From the NCBI RefSeq assembly GCF_009830285.1, contig NZ_WUQX01000001.1, positions 1,612,501-1,676,500 on the forward strand: a DNA stretch of 64,000 nt, in the 5' to 3' direction. The stretch is from Sporofaciens musculi (lineage in GTDB: Bacteria > Bacillota > Clostridia > Lachnospirales > Lachnospiraceae). The notes beneath the pieces are model-generated. The model worked only from the letters and a program-made list of their open reading frames with translations. It was not told where the DNA came from and ran no database searches. The position numbers and the translations under genes were made by a program. This document shows positions 1 through 8,201 of this stretch, piece by piece; within the stretch, counting starts at the first letter, position 1, and every line of letters begins with the position of its first letter.

Positions 1-482
1 CCCATGAATTTTCCGTTTTCGGCACAGGCTCTCTTGACCGCCTTGACCTTCTTGCTGGTGTCCCGGCTGTAAAATTCATTAAATAAGTTCAAAAAGCACA
101 TGACATCGGTGCTTCCGTTGTTGCTCATGGTGTCAATGCCGTTGTTCAGCGCGATGAATCGGCACCCAAGAGAGGGGAACAGGTAATCCGTATATTGCCC
201 AAATTCGATGTAGTTGCGGCCAAAACGGGAAAGGTCCTTTACCAGAATCACATTGATCCGCTTTGCCTTTGCGTCCTCGATTAACCGCCTGACGCCTGGG
301 CGGTTGAAGTTCGTGCCGGAGTATCCGTCATCAATATAGACATCGACCTCATTCCAGCCGCGCTGCCTGACATAGTTTTGAAGCAGCAGCTTCTGGTTCT
401 CAATGCTGACCGATTCCCCGTCACGTTCATCGTCGTTGCTTAACCGGCAGTAGATGCCCACGTTGTATGTTGTATCCATCAT
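1..482 (-). CDS. Large serine recombinase, N-terminal part (cut by window edge)
   Basis: This is the N-terminal 160 residues of a large serine recombinase that would cut and rejoin element ends. The catalytic serine is Ser15 in a YCRLS motif. It is followed by the family signature of a conserved SIENQK stretch, an IDDGYSG(T)NFNRPG block and VKDLSRFGRNY. The start is the first of two tandem ATGs at 480-482, with GGAGG about 10 nt upstream. The DNA-binding and zinc-ribbon parts lie beyond base 1. It is the last gene of a minus-strand set (sigma-like factor, TnpW-like protein, recombinase), the usual arrangement at an element end. It is likely the integrase of the surrounding element, but this cannot be proven without the attachment site. 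Confidence 0.93.
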   Translation of the reverse strand, partial: MMDTTYNVGIYCRLSNDDERDGESVSIENQKLLLQNYVRQRGWNEVDVYIDDGYSGTNFNRPGVRRLIEDAKAKRINVILVKDLSRFGRNYIEFGQYTDYLFPSLGCRFIALNNGIDTMSNNGSTDVMCFLNLFNEFYSRDTSKKVKAVKRACAENGKFM

Positions 483-686
483 CTTTCTTTTACCTCCCGA
501 CCATCTCAGAATCCATACCTCGTGCGGCAAAATGGCTCCGCAGGTTTTACCCTGCATGAATATCTTACCGGAGAATCCACCGCCGCGCAATGGTGCGGGT
601 CGCCGGTGGCGACCTCTAAGCGCCAAAGGCGGTTAGAAGCACCGACCGAGCCGACAGGCGAGAACGGCAGGCCGCGAGGCTTTCTG

Positions 687-860
687 TTATTTGGAACCGC
701 TGGCAGCTGGAATGGCTTCCGACATGGCGCGTCTGACTGCCAGCTGTTCCAGCGTCTTTCCCAGGTCCTTTTCTCCCGAAAAAAAGCTGGTGACGCGATA
801 AATGGTTTTCCCGATCCGCACCTCTTTGTAGGAGCTTGTCGGGGTTGTCTGTTTGGTCAT
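687..860 (-). CDS. TnpW-like small transposon-encoded protein
   Basis: The protein has 57 residues and starts MTKQTTPTSS. The middle has the pattern seen in TnpW-type proteins: RIGKTIYRV, then FSGEKD, then a short helix (LEQLAVRRAM). Its function is unknown; family members sit next to large serine recombinases. The start at 860 has GGAGGTG 8 nt upstream; the longer upstream open frame would run through a hairpin and is rejected. It lies between the sigma-like factor and the recombinase on the same strand. Two related small proteins occur beside the other intact recombinases in this window (48684-48881 and 61595-61768), which supports a functional link. Confidence 0.75.
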   Translation of the reverse strand: MTKQTTPTSSYKEVRIGKTIYRVTSFFSGEKDLGKTLEQLAVRRAMSEAIPAASGSK

Positions 861-898
861 AAAGACGCACCTCCGTTCAAAAATTGTTTTTACTCTAT

Positions 899-972
899 GG
901 TTAAAAAGCAGCCGTATCGAAAGATAAGGGCGGCGGTTGCCGCTGGATACCGTCCGGTACGGCTGCTGCAAT
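899..972 (-). terminator. Hairpin with T-run upstream of TnpW-like gene (terminator or attenuator)
   Basis: On the minus strand, AGCAGCCGTA pairs with TACGGCTGCT around a GC-rich insert, and TTTTT follows the 3' arm. It lies after the sigma-like gene and just before the TnpW/recombinase pair, so it could limit read-through into the recombinase. Confidence 0.55.
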
Positions 973-1361
973 TCTGTTTGGATGGTTCGTCATATTTGCC
1001 ACGCCCCCTGACGATGGGGACATAACAGGCCGCTCCCGGCAGAGCTGTCATAACTCCGCAGCGCCGTTTTACTCGTGCGCCGCAGGGTTCCCCCCAAGTC
1101 TTTGGCGGGCCGTGAGGAAGTATCTTTAAGCCCCCGCACCATCATCGCGCCCGGAACGCCATCTCCGGGTTTAAGGCTGGACGTAGATCGCTCGGATTGC
1201 CTGTCTGTCATCACCTCCTGCAAGCAACCGTCCTGGCGGCGCGCCTTTTCCGCTTCGATACGGGTTATGTACCTGTTATGCCGTATATTCAGTTGTCAAG
1301 CTGCAATGAGGGGCAAGAGGACTTGTCCCTTCAATGTGTAGGCATTGGGAAAGGCGATTTG
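973..1361. other. Intergenic region between sigma-like gene and terminator
   Basis: I see no convincing gene here. On the minus strand there is a TTGACA hexamer (1294-1299) and, about 90 nt further on, a strong AGGAGGTG sequence directly in front of an ATG (1209-1211). The open frame that follows is Ser/Arg/Thr/Gly-rich and looks non-coding. The region may be a leader for the downstream hairpin. Confidence 0.4.
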
Positions 1362-1832
1362 TTAAGCCTTTTTCAAAAAAATCTTGATTTTATTTATTCG
1401 CTGTGTGATTGCACTCCGGGAACAGTTCCACAGCCTTGCGACATCGGCCTGCCGGTATCCGTCCACAATGAGCAGGGTCAGCAGTTCCAGATCGTCCTCC
1501 GGCAATTTGCAGAGCCGCCGGTACAGCAGTTCATCCTCCAGGGAGGACAGCCAGCCAAACCGCCGGGAATCCACATCGCCGGTGTCCCAGGTGCAGGACA
1601 GGGATTCAAATTTTCGGAACAGGCAGGACTGCTCGCTCTCGTCCTCACACTGTTCGCTGGGAAGGGCCTGTACGCGGTTCTGATAGGTCCGCTGGCTGCA
1701 AAACCAGGTCCAGTCATATTCCTTCATGGCCGCGATCTGCCTATCGTCCATACCGGCTGCGCGGTATTCCTGTTCCAGCCGGGTCCATTCTGCATCAAAC
1801 TTCCTTTTCTCATATCCATAGTGAAAGCCCAT
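1362..1832 (-). CDS. Sigma-70-like transcription factor of a mobile element
   Basis: A 156-residue protein that ends in a sigma region-4-type helix-turn-helix: ELLTLLIVDGYRQADVARL followed by NCSRSAITQRINKIKIFLKK. The N-terminal half is charged and has no recognised domain. Family members encoded on conjugative elements are small sigma-like activators thought to regulate excision and transfer genes. The start ATG at 1832 has GGAGG 6 nt upstream; the longer frame to 1907 lacks this. It is the first gene of the minus-strand sigma, TnpW and recombinase set at the left end. A direct role in recombinase expression is an inference from order only. Confidence 0.75.
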   Translation of the reverse strand: MGFHYGYEKRKFDAEWTRLEQEYRAAGMDDRQIAAMKEYDWTWFCSQRTYQNRVQALPSEQCEDESEQSCLFRKFESLSCTWDTGDVDSRRFGWLSSLEDELLYRRLCKLPEDDLELLTLLIVDGYRQADVARLWNCSRSAITQRINKIKIFLKKA

Positions 1833-2311
1833 AGTTTTCCTCCATTTCGATTCAGGCGTGGTTGACGGGTGAATCGAATGGAGGTGGGGACCGGCAGCGG
1901 TACACATCGGGAGGTTTCCCTAAAAATCGACAATAAGAAACGCCAGCTTCTCGCAATGAGAAACTGGCGCAACAAAAAACACCATGATTATGCTGATTTA
2001 TATGGATTGATAATACTGATAGATAACTATAATATCCCGGAGGAGGGCCTATGCTTTTTTTAATTGATATATGTCATAGCTATTACAAATGAATATTGCA
2101 GACATGGCGGTATCCTCCTATACACCGCCCATGCTGATTGCTGAGGGTCATCTGGAGGTCTGCTTTTTAGCAAAAAGAAACGGCGGCCTTGATCTACTCA
2201 AAACCGCCGTATCCGTCAGTGATACAGGAAAGCGCACGAAATCCTCTGCCCGTCAGCGGTTTTTTTCTTTTCCCCGCTGTGGAGGCAGATGTTTGGATAT
2301 GTAGGCTCGTT
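1833..2311. other. Intergenic region with two hairpins
   Basis: This 479-bp stretch has no supported gene. It holds an inverted repeat at 1941-1969 (CGCCAGCTTCTC/GAGAAACTGGCG) with A/T-rich flanks on both sides, so it may act in either direction, and the terminator of the double-receiver gene at 2172-2209. It is the boundary between the recombinase module and the transporter region. Confidence 0.5.
2172..2209 (-). terminator. Terminator of the double-receiver gene
   Basis: CGGCGG (2181-2186) pairs with CCGCCG (2204-2209) and neighbouring bases extend the stem. On the minus strand the 3' arm is followed by TTTCTTTTT. It lies about 100 nt past the stop of 2312-3082. Confidence 0.7.
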
Positions 2312-3082
2312 TCATTCCACAAAGAACAGAACCCGCCGGATCAGCTCCGGGATATTGACCGGGGCGGTGATATAGTCGTTCACGCCCTCATGCCGGTATT
2401 CATATTCCGTGGCAAGGTCGTTGTTCTCGGTGAGGATAAAGAACGGCAGAAGCCGGACAGGGGGATTCTTCATTTGGAACATCCCCGCCACCCGTCGCAG
2501 CGTATGAAACAGCTCCATTGCTGTGCCGTCCGGCAGTTCCAGATCGCACAAGATCAGTTCTATTTCTTCATCCTCAAAAATCCGACACTTGGCGTCTGCT
2601 ATCGAGGAAACCAGAATCAGGTCAAGGCCCTTTTGCAGCATAGCCGCCTGCAACGCCCCGGCGCTGGTATCTTCCGCATGGACAAAGAGCAGCTTATGAA
2701 AAGTTGAATCTGGTTCGCCGGATAACTGCCGGTAAGCGTATTCCACCAGCTTATCTTGCAGCAGCAGCCCTTTCATTTTGTCCATGCACAGCGTTGCGCC
2801 CCGGCGCATAGCCTCTTGTTCGTAGTCGTCCTTGTCATGGCAGGACGCCAGAATAAAAGGCAGCTCCTTATCTGCGGCCCGCACCTCGTTCAGAAAGTCC
2901 ATGCCGGAACCATCCGGCAGATCGAGATTACAGCAGACCACCAGCGGCATTTCCTCTTGGATGGCGGCCCGCGCTTCTTTCAGTGTACAAGCCGTTTTCA
3001 CCGGGTAGCCCCGGTGCTGTAAGTATTTTTGCAGACACCATGTATAGGTGTCGCTGTCATCGATCAGCAGTATCTTTTTCAT
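2312..3082 (-). CDS. Orphan protein with two receiver (REC) domains, no output domain
   Basis: A 256-residue protein made of two response-regulator receiver domains (about 1-120 and 130-256) with no DNA-binding domain. In the first, the acidic pair D8/D9, S80 and K102 are kept, but the phospho-acceptor position is Asn52 instead of Asp. In the second, the acceptor Asp180 and T218 are kept, but the acidic pair is replaced by H135/A136 and the conserved Lys by A240. The two domains are thus damaged in complementary ways. Its promoter (3114-3142) carries the same operator as the nearby transporter genes. It may be a phosphate sink or an adaptor that binds the regulator or kinase; this is inference. 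It is transcribed alone and has its own terminator. Confidence 0.85.
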   Translation of the reverse strand: MKKILLIDDSDTYTWCLQKYLQHRGYPVKTACTLKEARAAIQEEMPLVVCCNLDLPDGSGMDFLNEVRAADKELPFILASCHDKDDYEQEAMRRGATLCMDKMKGLLLQDKLVEYAYRQLSGEPDSTFHKLLFVHAEDTSAGALQAAMLQKGLDLILVSSIADAKCRIFEDEEIELILCDLELPDGTAMELFHTLRRVAGMFQMKNPPVRLLPFFILTENNDLATEYEYRHEGVNDYITAPVNIPELIRRVLFFVE

Positions 3083-3113
3083 ATATCTTCACCCCCAATA
3101 TTGATTTACCACA

Positions 3114-3142
3114 AGCATACACTACAAATGTTACACAAATGT
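3114..3142 (-). promoter_or_regulatory. Regulated promoter of the double-receiver gene
   Basis: On the minus strand ACATTT (3137-3142) and ACATTT (3126-3131) form a direct repeat with 11-bp period, followed after 6 bp by TATGCT (3114-3119) as -10. Four other promoters in the window share this exact geometry, which is typical of OmpR-family regulator sites overlapping the -35 position. A further TGTCCG-N5-TGTAAC site lies at about 3183-3199. Confidence 0.75.
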
Positions 3143-3226
3143 CCGAGGTGCCTTTGATTTCGGCAGAAAAACAGGCTGAATTGTTACAAAGCTCGGACAT
3201 TTCAAAAAAATTTTTGAGAAATTGCG

Positions 3227-3256
3227 AAAAAAGCGGGGCAGCATACGCCGCCCCGC
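3227..3256 (-). terminator. Terminator of permease A operon
   Basis: GCGGGGC (3233-3239) pairs with GCCCCGC (3250-3256), and on the minus strand TTTTTT follows directly. It lies 14 nt past the permease stop, so the double-receiver gene is a separate unit. Confidence 0.85.
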
Positions 3257-3269
3257 CGATCTCATATGG

Positions 3270-5654
3270 TTATTCCATCGTCCTGATTTGCTCAACAAGA
3301 GATTGCTTTTTCAGATTTCCAGTTGTGTAAGAAATCAAGGTGAATTGCACAATCAGCAGGATTGCTAAATATATCAATACGATCAGCCACGGAAATGAAT
3401 AGTAAAAGTATGGATTCATCGTTTTCACAACTACCTGTACGGATAGGAAGCCCAGTCCAGTCCCCAAAACCAATGTTACCAGCGTAGCAAAAACTGAATA
3501 CATTAGCCCCTCATAGCACAGCATTTTGATAAGCTGCTTTTTACTCAAACCAATCGCCTGTAACATTCCAATTTCCTGCCTACGGGATAAGAAGTTGGTG
3601 ATTGTCGTATTGACAAGGTTGATTAAAGAAAAGCACACAACAATAACAGCCACGATCAACAATACCCCGAAAGAAAGTTGTTGAAGCCCGCTATAATAAG
3701 TGATACTTTCTTTTATGGTTTCCATAACCAAATCGCTATTTCCGTCTATCCGTTGATTTAATGCGGCTTCAACCGTATCAAATTTTTCCATATCGGTAAT
3801 TACGGAAATCGTACCTGTGCAATCTATCCCGGTCGCTTCATTCATAAGCTGCTCTGGAAGCGTAAAGCACTTTGAGAAGCCGGAGTAAGAATATTCGTTT
3901 ACAATGCCCATGACTGTATAGGTCTTTGTGCGAATTTGCCCGGATTCGGTTTTATAGTCCACTTCGACGGTATCACCCAACGAAGCCTCAATATCATAGA
4001 GATCGGCACGCTCTTGAAGCAAGACAATTCCATTGCCTGCCACCAGTTCATCATAATCAATCGTTCCCGCAATTCGCTCTTTCTCCAAATTCTGCTGCTC
4101 ATCCCGGCAAAAGCCCTGAATCCATTTTCCAGAATTGCCATTTACAAGATATTCTGCGTCTGTGTAATACCAGCGCTTGATTCCTGTAACGCCATCAATA
4201 GATTCTACTGCATTTACAAAATCGGCATTTAGAAAATTCTTTTGCTGCAATCCAGACAAAGAAATACCGGCAGTGTCCCACGATTGATTTGCGTTGAGCT
4301 GGATGTTAAATTCACCGACAGGGAACACCCTGCCTCTTGCCTCTGCAACGCCATCATAGGAAACTAACATTGTCGAAATCAATACAACCAATACTCCGCC
4401 GAGTGAAAGAGAAAGTATTGTTAAAGTGGACTTTGCCTTTTGTCTGGACAGATTCATTTTAGCAAGTGAAGCAGGCGTTATTTTACGGTGCAACACGGAA
4501 CTTTCTTTCATTTTCCCCTGATAATCGGAATATCGCAATGCTTCCAGCGGAGATACTGCCGCAGCTCTTTTTACAGGAGTATGAATAGCAATCATCACAA
4601 TAATAAATGCAAAAAGGCCAACCCCGACCGTCACACATAAAGCAGTCAGCCAGTACCAACCGGCAGGAACCAGAAAATACCCAATCACATTTCCAATAAC
4701 CAGACCAATCGGGATAGCAATGGCAGCAAGTAATTTTCCCTCGCGGTAAACCATCTTTTTGATCTGTCGTTTTGTTGTTCCGATTGTGCGAAGCTGTCCA
4801 TAGTTACGGATACTGCTTGCTACTGAAATATAAAAAATCGAATAGATCACAATGCCGGAACCAATGAAAGTTATAAAACCGACCAAGAAGTAGAACAGCA
4901 TATCACTTCCACGATTTTCGTCCTTTAAGTTGAAATAAGTGGAACGGACAATCACATTATCATCGGAAATTTCTAATTGCTGTGCCAAAGTATTTGCATA
5001 GTTGGCGGCTTCTTCCTCGCTCATATTTTGAGCGTCTTTCAGCCCAATGTAAAAATCAATCATGCCCTCGTCGCCATACTGCTGTCTTACTAATTCTTTC
5101 GATATAATAGCTGTATAGCGTCCAATATCGCCGGTTTTCACATTTAAGATTCCCGTCAATTTGAAATCATGGGTAGTGCCGTCAGAAAAGGGGATTTGAA
5201 TTGTCTGTCCCAATTCATTTGAATAGCCCAAACTATCCAAAAAGGATTCCTGTACTACAATTTCATCCTCCGAAGCTGGTAAATCTCCCGAATAGGGCAT
5301 ACTTTGGGATATTAGCATATCTGCATTTGCATAAGTAAAATTCACGGTTGAATGGTTTACCTGTTCAGAAAATGCGTTAAAAAATTCCCCAACCCACGCA
5401 ATTTCTTCTTGCTTGTATAGTTCCTGTCCCTGTTGTTCAGAAATCGCATGATACATAATCTGCGCTGTTTTTTGGTTGCGGTTCTGCGTTTCCTGCATAA
5501 CCCCAAAGCCATAGAGGACAATAGCAGACAGCAATGCGCTGGCAAGTGCAATCGTCAAAACAATAAAGATATTTCTTTTTCGATTCGCCGATATACTGCG
5601 ATTTGATATGCGCTTTACTATGCCACTGGTATCATTTTCAAAAGGCCAAGTCAT
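3270..5654 (-). CDS. ABC transporter permease A (FtsX/MacB type)
   Basis: A 794-residue integral membrane protein of the antimicrobial-peptide-type ABC permease family. There is one N-terminal membrane helix (about 28-50), a large extracytoplasmic part, a three-helix FtsX block near 255-370, a second extracytoplasmic part, and a C-terminal FtsX block (about 670-780). The family works with a small ATPase to export or detach peptides or lipoproteins at the membrane; the substrate here is unknown. It starts MTWPFENDTSG with GGAGG just upstream and follows ATPase A by 14 nt, so the pair is one operon. Its last 290 bp are copied at 6583-6874, and its first 12 codons reappear after ATPase B, which shows repeated rearrangement. 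Confidence 0.92.
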   Translation of the reverse strand: MTWPFENDTSGIVKRISNRSISANRKRNIFIVLTIALASALLSAIVLYGFGVMQETQNRNQKTAQIMYHAISEQQGQELYKQEEIAWVGEFFNAFSEQVNHSTVNFTYANADMLISQSMPYSGDLPASEDEIVVQESFLDSLGYSNELGQTIQIPFSDGTTHDFKLTGILNVKTGDIGRYTAIISKELVRQQYGDEGMIDFYIGLKDAQNMSEEEAANYANTLAQQLEISDDNVIVRSTYFNLKDENRGSDMLFYFLVGFITFIGSGIVIYSIFYISVASSIRNYGQLRTIGTTKRQIKKMVYREGKLLAAIAIPIGLVIGNVIGYFLVPAGWYWLTALCVTVGVGLFAFIIVMIAIHTPVKRAAAVSPLEALRYSDYQGKMKESSVLHRKITPASLAKMNLSRQKAKSTLTILSLSLGGVLVVLISTMLVSYDGVAEARGRVFPVGEFNIQLNANQSWDTAGISLSGLQQKNFLNADFVNAVESIDGVTGIKRWYYTDAEYLVNGNSGKWIQGFCRDEQQNLEKERIAGTIDYDELVAGNGIVLLQERADLYDIEASLGDTVEVDYKTESGQIRTKTYTVMGIVNEYSYSGFSKCFTLPEQLMNEATGIDCTGTISVITDMEKFDTVEAALNQRIDGNSDLVMETIKESITYYSGLQQLSFGVLLIVAVIVVCFSLINLVNTTITNFLSRRQEIGMLQAIGLSKKQLIKMLCYEGLMYSVFATLVTLVLGTGLGFLSVQVVVKTMNPYFYYSFPWLIVLIYLAILLIVQFTLISYTTGNLKKQSLVEQIRTME

Positions 5655-5668
5655 AGCCTGCCACCTCC

Positions 5669-6334
5669 TTATTCCACAATCTTGCCATCCTCAATGCGGA
5701 CAATCCGATCTGCAAGGCGGGCAATGTCATTGTTGTGGGTAATCATCACGACAGTTTGCCGGAACTCCGCGCTGGTGCGTTTGATAAGCCCCAGCACTTC
5801 GGCGCTGGTCTTGCTGTCAAGGTTGCCGGTCGGCTCGTCGGCCAGCACGATAGCCGGTTTGGTAATCAGGGCGCGGGCAATCGCCACACGTTGCTGCTGG
5901 CCGCCTGAGAGATTGTTCGGCATATTTTTCAGTTTATCTTCCAGCCCCAGCAGGTGAACAATCTCGTCCAAAAACTTCTGATCCACCGTGTCCCCGTCCA
6001 GCTCCACCGGCAGGACGATGTTTTCATACACATTCAGGATGGGAACAAGGTTATAGTTCTGGAAGATAAAACCGATGTTGCGGCGGCGGAAGATGGTGAG
6101 CTGTTCGTCGTTCTTCTTTGCCAGTTCTTCGCCTCGGACAATCACGGTTCCGCTGGTGGGAGTGTCCAGTCCGCCCATCATGTGAAGCAGGGTAGACTTT
6201 CCGCTGCCGGAGGTTCCCACAACGGTCACAAATTCGCCCTCGTCTACGGAGAAGTTCACGCCGTCAAGGGCGCGGGTAATGTTCGGCTCTGCGCCGTAAT
6301 GCTTTTTCAGGTCAATCGTCTGTAAAACGCTCAT
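5669..6334 (-). CDS. ABC transporter ATPase A
   Basis: A 221-residue ATPase of the MacB/LolD type, partner of permease A. The Walker A motif is GTSGSGKST (40-48), the signature LSGGQQQR lies at 142-149, Walker B is LADEPTG (164-170) and the switch histidine is His200. The start ATG at 6334 has AAGGAG 7 nt upstream; the longer frame through the operator region is rejected. It is nearly identical to ATPase B (10566-11231), with differences mainly in the first 40 residues. The promoter at 6377-6405 carries the shared operator, so the operon is probably controlled by the two-component system at 14177-15897. Confidence 0.93.
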   Translation of the reverse strand: MSVLQTIDLKKHYGAEPNITRALDGVNFSVDEGEFVTVVGTSGSGKSTLLHMMGGLDTPTSGTVIVRGEELAKKNDEQLTIFRRRNIGFIFQNYNLVPILNVYENIVLPVELDGDTVDQKFLDEIVHLLGLEDKLKNMPNNLSGGQQQRVAIARALITKPAIVLADEPTGNLDSKTSAEVLGLIKRTSAEFRQTVVMITHNNDIARLADRIVRIEDGKIVE

Positions 6335-6376
6335 ATTCAAAGCTCCTTTCAACGCTTTCTGCCTGTTGATAAGGCT

Positions 6377-6405
6377 ATTGTAAAACCCAAATGTCCGCGA
6401 AATGT
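6377..6405 (-). promoter_or_regulatory. Regulated promoter of ATPase A/permease A
   Basis: On the minus strand the repeat ACATTT (6400-6405), ACATTT (6389-6394) has 11-bp spacing, with TACAAT (6377-6382) 6 bp downstream as -10. There is no good -35 box, which fits activation by a bound regulator. A second box (AAATGT-N12-ACATTT type) lies about 30 bp upstream, at about 6442-6466. Confidence 0.8.
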
Positions 6406-6470
6406 TACAGCGGCCCAAAAAATTCATTGAAAATCGGGGTGAAATGTTACAATGCTCGGACATTTCAAAA

Positions 6471-6874
6471 TCAGTCTGCCATTTTGATCCGTTCCACCAA
6501 TGAATTTCTGCATTGAATTTTTAGACAGATAGCAGAAATTATAATAGGTGTTATTATTAAGCAGACACCGTAAATCAGTAATATCGTTTTCACAACTACC
6601 TGTACGGATAGGAAGCCCAGTCCAGTCCCCAAAACCAATGTTACCAGCGTAGCAAAAACTGAATACATTAGCCCCTCATAGCACAGCATTTTGATAAGCT
6701 GCTTTTTACTCAAACCAATCGCCTGTAACATTCCAATTTCCTGCCTACGGGATAAGAAGTTGGTGATTGTCGTATTGACAAGGTTGATTAAAGAAAAGCA
6801 CACAACAATAACAGCCACGATCAACAATACCCCGAAAGAAAGTTGTTGAAGCCCGCTATAATAAGTGATACTTT
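6471..6874 (-). pseudogene. Chimeric permease fragment (permease A tail fused to permease B tail)
   Basis: The open frame gives about 118 residues, but it is not a normal gene. Bases 6583-6874 copy 3418-3709 of permease A (last FtsX block), while bases up to 6582 copy the 3' end of permease B and the operator region after it (11612-11735). The join is at 6582/6583 in the middle of a membrane helix. The upstream end breaks at 6874/6875 into an unrelated plus-strand gene fragment. It looks like a product of recombination between tandem transporter operons. It has no ribosome-binding site and no N-terminal domain, so it is very unlikely to be functional. Confidence 0.85.
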
Positions 6875-7085
6875 AGTAAAGACCGTTGCTGATTTACTGA
6901 ACGAGATTGAGAACGAAACCTTGTATCGGGCATTGCTTACGGTGGACAGGCGTACCCTGCAAATTATCCTGCTAAAAATGCAGGGCTATTCCACAAAGGA
7001 GATTTCCCCGCTTGTAGGATTGACAACAGGGGCTATCTATGCAAGGCTAGACCATCTGCGGAAAAAGCTACGGAAGATTTTATAA
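6875..7085 (+). pseudogene. C-terminal fragment of a sigma-70-like factor
   Basis: About 69 codons survive. They encode a region-4 helix-turn-helix: RRTLQIILLKMQGYSTKEIS, then VGLTTGAIYARLDHLRKKL. The 5' part was lost where the chimeric permease fragment joins at 6874/6875, so there is no start codon of its own. It is the first gene relic of a plus-strand remnant element (6875-9850), in the place where an element's regulatory sigma-like gene would sit. Confidence 0.75.
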
Positions 7086-7287
7086 TCATCTAATATAGAC
7101 GGTTTTTCAGCGGGCTATTGGATGGGAGATAAAATTCTCCCATCCAATTTAAAATTAAATGAATAAAAATCCTGTCCACAGGGAATACTAAAAAGTTTAC
7201 CCAAAATCTTGACACAAATATAGTCGCTATGATATTCTGAAATACTCATAGGAGAATTAGAAGTAAGTCAGAAATGGAGATGTCAGA

Positions 7288-7737
7288 ATGACACCAGATA
7301 AAATATTGAATTACTGCCTTCAAAATCTTGAGGGGACAGTCTTAGTTGAGAGTTGGGGCGAAAAAGGGATTTTCTATAACCCAGACCATGTGCTGAAACG
7401 TGGCGTTTATATATTGACGGTTAAGGAAAAGAACGGTGATAATGACAAAGGTTCTGATTTAAACAGAGAGAATGTCTACCGTGTGAATCTGGGAATACGG
7501 AAAAGCACTTTTGCGGAATTGTTTGGGGCAGTCCCAAAACGTCCGCCGGCGGGCGGTGTTGTAGATATGGATTATGACTTTACCGTATTGAATGAGATAC
7601 TCCCCCATCCTGTTTACGCATGGATGGCGTGGATATGTGCATTGAACCCCTCTGAACAGACATTCGAGGAATTGAAACCATATATCCAAGAAGCCTACGA
7701 GTATGCAAGGGAGAAATTTAAGAAACGAAAGAAGTAA
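7288..7737 (+). CDS. DUF6194 family protein
   Basis: A 149-residue soluble protein resembling the DUF6194 family (function unknown): an N-terminal MTPDKILNYC helix, then LVESWGEKGIFYNPD, then RENVYRVNLGIRKSTF, then LNEILPHPVYAWMAWICALN and a Lys-rich tail. The start has GGAG 9 nt upstream. It is a lone gene with about 200 bp of AT-rich DNA in front, where TTGACA at 7209-7214 could be a -35. It is probably cargo of the remnant element. It is followed by the oriT candidate and mobC. Confidence 0.75.
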   Translation: MTPDKILNYCLQNLEGTVLVESWGEKGIFYNPDHVLKRGVYILTVKEKNGDNDKGSDLNRENVYRVNLGIRKSTFAELFGAVPKRPPAGGVVDMDYDFTVLNEILPHPVYAWMAWICALNPSEQTFEELKPYIQEAYEYAREKFKKRKK

Positions 7738-8201
7738 TCTTGAAGATTGAAAATTAAATAGCACATAGATGGAAGAATGGAATGTCAGCCAATGGATAAA
7801 GCTGACTGTCGCCGAACGTAAGCCGTCCTTTTCGGCTGGCGTATGGCAGCAAGGTTTTGAATCCCAAAGCCGTTACATAGCATTGCGAATCCGAGCAGGA
7901 GAAAATACTCCTGTCATTCGTGATGCGGTGTAGCGGCTTTTTCATTTATCCAAAAGTCAAGAGAAATCAAATCCAGAACGGAGGTGCAGGGACATAGGAT
8001 TTTCTTATCGGAGGGTAAGACAGGTATGGAAGAATGCCGCTGCACAGGAAAAATGCTCTGCAGCGTTGTCCACAGAGATAGCGAGCATCGGATTGTGTCA
8101 GCCACAATCCAAATCCACGCCGCTTGTGGGCGTGGACTAACTCAGGGAACATCCCTGAATACCCTGTTAAAAATGAAATTCAAGACTGGAGGATAAGAAA
8201 A
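7738..8201 (+). other. Non-coding leader and oriT region of remnant element
   Basis: No gene is supported in this 464-bp stretch. It contains short inverted repeats around 7800-7930 and, at 8090-8157, three successive perfect inverted repeats directly in front of mobC, which is where an origin of transfer is expected. Confidence 0.5.
8090..8157 (+). other. Candidate origin of transfer (three tandem inverted repeats)
   Basis: GGATTGTG/CACAATCC (8090-8110, 5-nt loop), CCACGCC/GGCGTGG (8115-8135, 7-nt loop) and CAGGGA/TCCCTG (8143-8157, 3-nt loop) follow each other 45 nt before mobC and just upstream of a relaxase stub. Hairpins of this kind mark relaxase nick regions. The nick site itself cannot be told from sequence. 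Confidence 0.55.

Noticed and set aside
990-1223. Minus-strand 77-codon frame with AGGAGGTG near its start
   Set aside because: The ribosome-binding sequence abuts the start, the protein is Ser/Arg/Gly-rich with no family resemblance, and the frame ends near a terminator; a leader is more likely.
1869-2063. 64-codon plus-strand frame
   Set aside because: Covers the 1941-1969 hairpin and has no recognised domain; start context overlaps the antisense leader of the sigma-like gene.
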